This document shows, piece after piece, positions 62,755 to 64,000 of a DNA stretch of 64,000 nt. A model generated the notes under the pieces. That model did no database searches. It saw only the letters and a program-made list of their open reading frames with translations, and was not told the origin of the DNA. Origin of the DNA: Streptomyces sp. NBC_00569 (lineage in GTDB: Bacteria; Actinomycetota; Actinomycetes; Streptomycetales; Streptomycetaceae); NCBI RefSeq assembly GCF_036345255.1, contig NZ_CP107783.1:5874001-5938000 (forward strand), read 5' to 3'. Each line of letters starts with the position of its first letter. Within the stretch, counting starts at the first letter, position 1. The position numbers and the translations under genes are program-made.

Positions 62755-64000
62755 ATGTCAGGACCCCGCCCCGTACGAGCCCCGCGCGGTACGGAACTGA
62801 ACACCCTGGGATGGCAGCAGGAGGGCGCCCTGCGGATGCTCATGAACAACCTCGACGCGGAGGTTGCCGAGCACCCCGACAAGCTGGTCGTCTACGGGGG
62901 CACCGGCAAAGCGGCCCGCTCCTGGGAGGCGTACGACGCGATCGTGCGCACGCTCAAGACGCTGAAGTCGGACGAGACCCTCCTCGTGCAGTCCGGCAAG
63001 CCGGTCGGTGTCATGCGCACCAGCGAGTGGGCGCCGCGTGTGCTGCTCGCCAACTCCAACCTGGTGGGCGACTGGGCGAACTGGGAGGAGTTCCGCAAGC
63101 TGGAGGCCGAGGGCCTGACCATGTACGGCCAGATGACGGCCGGTTCGTGGATCTACATCGGCTCGCAGGGCATCGTCCAGGGCACCTACGAGACCTTCGG
63201 CGCCGTCGCCCGCAAGAAGTTCAACGGCACCCTCGCCGGGACCATCACCCTCACCGCCGGCGTCGGCGGCATGGGCGGCGCCCAGCCGCTCGCCGTCACC
63301 ATGAACGAGGGCGTCGCCCTCTGCGTCGACGTCGACGAGACCCGCATCGACCGCCGCATCGGCACCCGCTACCTGGACGTGAAGGCCGACAACCTGGACC
63401 ACGCCCTGGAGCTCGCGGTCCAGGCCCGCGACGAGCGCCGCGGCCTGTCCATCGGCGTGGTGGGCAACGCCGCCGAGATCTTCCCGGAGCTGCTGCGCCG
63501 CGAGGCCCCGATCGACATCGTCACCGACCAGACCTCCGCCCACGACCCGCTGGCCTACCTGCCCGTCGGCATCTCGGTCGAGGACTGGGACAAGGAGCGC
63601 GAGGCCGACCCGGCCGGCTTCACCGACAAGGCGCGCCACTCGATGCGCCTTCACGTCGAGGCCATGATCGGCTTCCTCGACCGCGGCGCCGAGGTCTTCG
63701 ACTACGGCAACTCCATCCGCGACGAGGCCCGCAAGGCGGGCTGCGAGCGCGCCTTCGACTTCCCCGGCTTCGTTCCGGCGCACATCCGCCCGCTGTTCGA
63801 GGAGGGCCTCGGCCCGTTCCGCTGGGCCGCCCTGTCCGGCGACCCGGAGGACATCGCCAAGACGGACAAGGCGATCAAGGAGCTGTTCCCGGAGAACAAG
63901 CACCTGCACCGCTGGATCGACATGGCCGCCGAGCGGATCGCCTTCGAAGGCCTGCCCGCGCGCATCTGCTGGCTCGGCTACGGCGAGCGCCACCTGGCCG
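62755..64000 (+). CDS. hutU: Urocanate hydratase (partial, runs off the right edge)
   Basis: At least 415 codons from the ATG at 62755 behind AGGAGG. Family marks: [20 protein letters not shown] at the start, [40 protein letters not shown], and [20 protein letters not shown] for NAD binding, then [17 protein letters not shown]. It converts urocanate to imidazolonepropionate in histidine degradation, using NAD+ as an electrophile. The C-terminal part lies outside the window. Confidence 0.97.
   Translation, partial: MSGPRPVRAPRGTELNTLGWQQEGALRMLMNNLDAEVAEHPDKLVVYGGTGKAARSWEAYDAIVRTLKTLKSDETLLVQSGKPVGVMRTSEWAPRVLLANSNLVGDWANWEEFRKLEAEGLTMYGQMTAGSWIYIGSQGIVQGTYETFGAVARKKFNGTLAGTITLTAGVGGMGGAQPLAVTMNEGVALCVDVDETRIDRRIGTRYLDVKADNLDHALELAVQARDERRGLSIGVVGNAAEIFPELLRREAPIDIVTDQTSAHDPLAYLPVGISVEDWDKEREADPAGFTDKARHSMRLHVEAMIGFLDRGAEVFDYGNSIRDEARKAGCERAFDFPGFVPAHIRPLFEEGLGPFRWAALSGDPEDIAKTDKAIKELFPENKHLHRWIDMAAERIAFEGLPARICWLGYGERHLA

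Overview
The window is about 64 kb of very GC-rich DNA with the gene set, codon bias and gene order of a Streptomyces chromosome. Strong pointers are the UUA-decoding tRNA-Leu (bldA), two Rpf-type resuscitation enzymes beside enolase and divIC, GTG/TTG starts with purine-rich ribosome sites, and long GC-rich terminator hairpins. No insertion sequence, prophage, integrase or CRISPR array was seen. Layout, left to right. (A) 1-4915: a chromosomal cluster of toxin-type and immunity-type domains: SUKH-3, a YwqJ-like deaminase, a WHH-nuclease plus SUKH protein, and a giant protein combining an Imm35-like domain, a disordered repeat region, a deaminase-like domain and SUKH-4. (B) 5187-10670: a coiled-coil protein, a 33-bp minisatellite, an ActP-type symporter with its DUF485 partner, and a 14-helix MFS exporter. 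(C) 11077-18201: an ABC/FtsX-type exporter whose ATPase is frameshifted, then mfd. (D) 18475-26952: a lipoprotein nuclease, two secreted or lipoproteins, an orphan N6-methylase with an altered catalytic motif, a membrane protein plus Ser/Thr kinase pair, a SurA-like lipoprotein and MazG. (E) 26946-30589: a cytochrome P450 with an inverted P450 remnant beside it, rpfC, and rpfA behind a c-di-AMP riboswitch. (F) 30914-41209: the housekeeping string eno, divIC, DUF501, ppx, ndh (with a Rex-type operator), a cyclopropane-fatty-acid synthase-like enzyme, and a second ABC/FtsX system paralogous to (C). (G) 41601-51393: bldA, a 4-hydroxybenzoate hydroxylase and MFS transporter pair with its own promoter and operator, a Bax-inhibitor-like membrane protein, small proteins, a thiolase, an SGNH hydrolase and cystathionine beta-synthase. 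(H) 51676-64000: an RpiR regulator with an aromatic amino acid lyase-superfamily protein that lacks the normal Ala-Ser-Gly triad, a divergent quaternary-amine/histidine-type ABC transporter with an NCS1 permease, a cluster of roadblock-like proteins with no GTPase, and the start of hutU. Most genes are ordinary core Streptomyces genes. The parts that most deserve a second look are the fused toxin/immunity proteins (A), the variant methylase and kinase locus (D), the P450 remnant (E), the lyase-transporter block with a shared promoter motif with hutU, and the roadblock cluster (H). Everything here was read by eye; family names come from recognising motifs, not from database searches.
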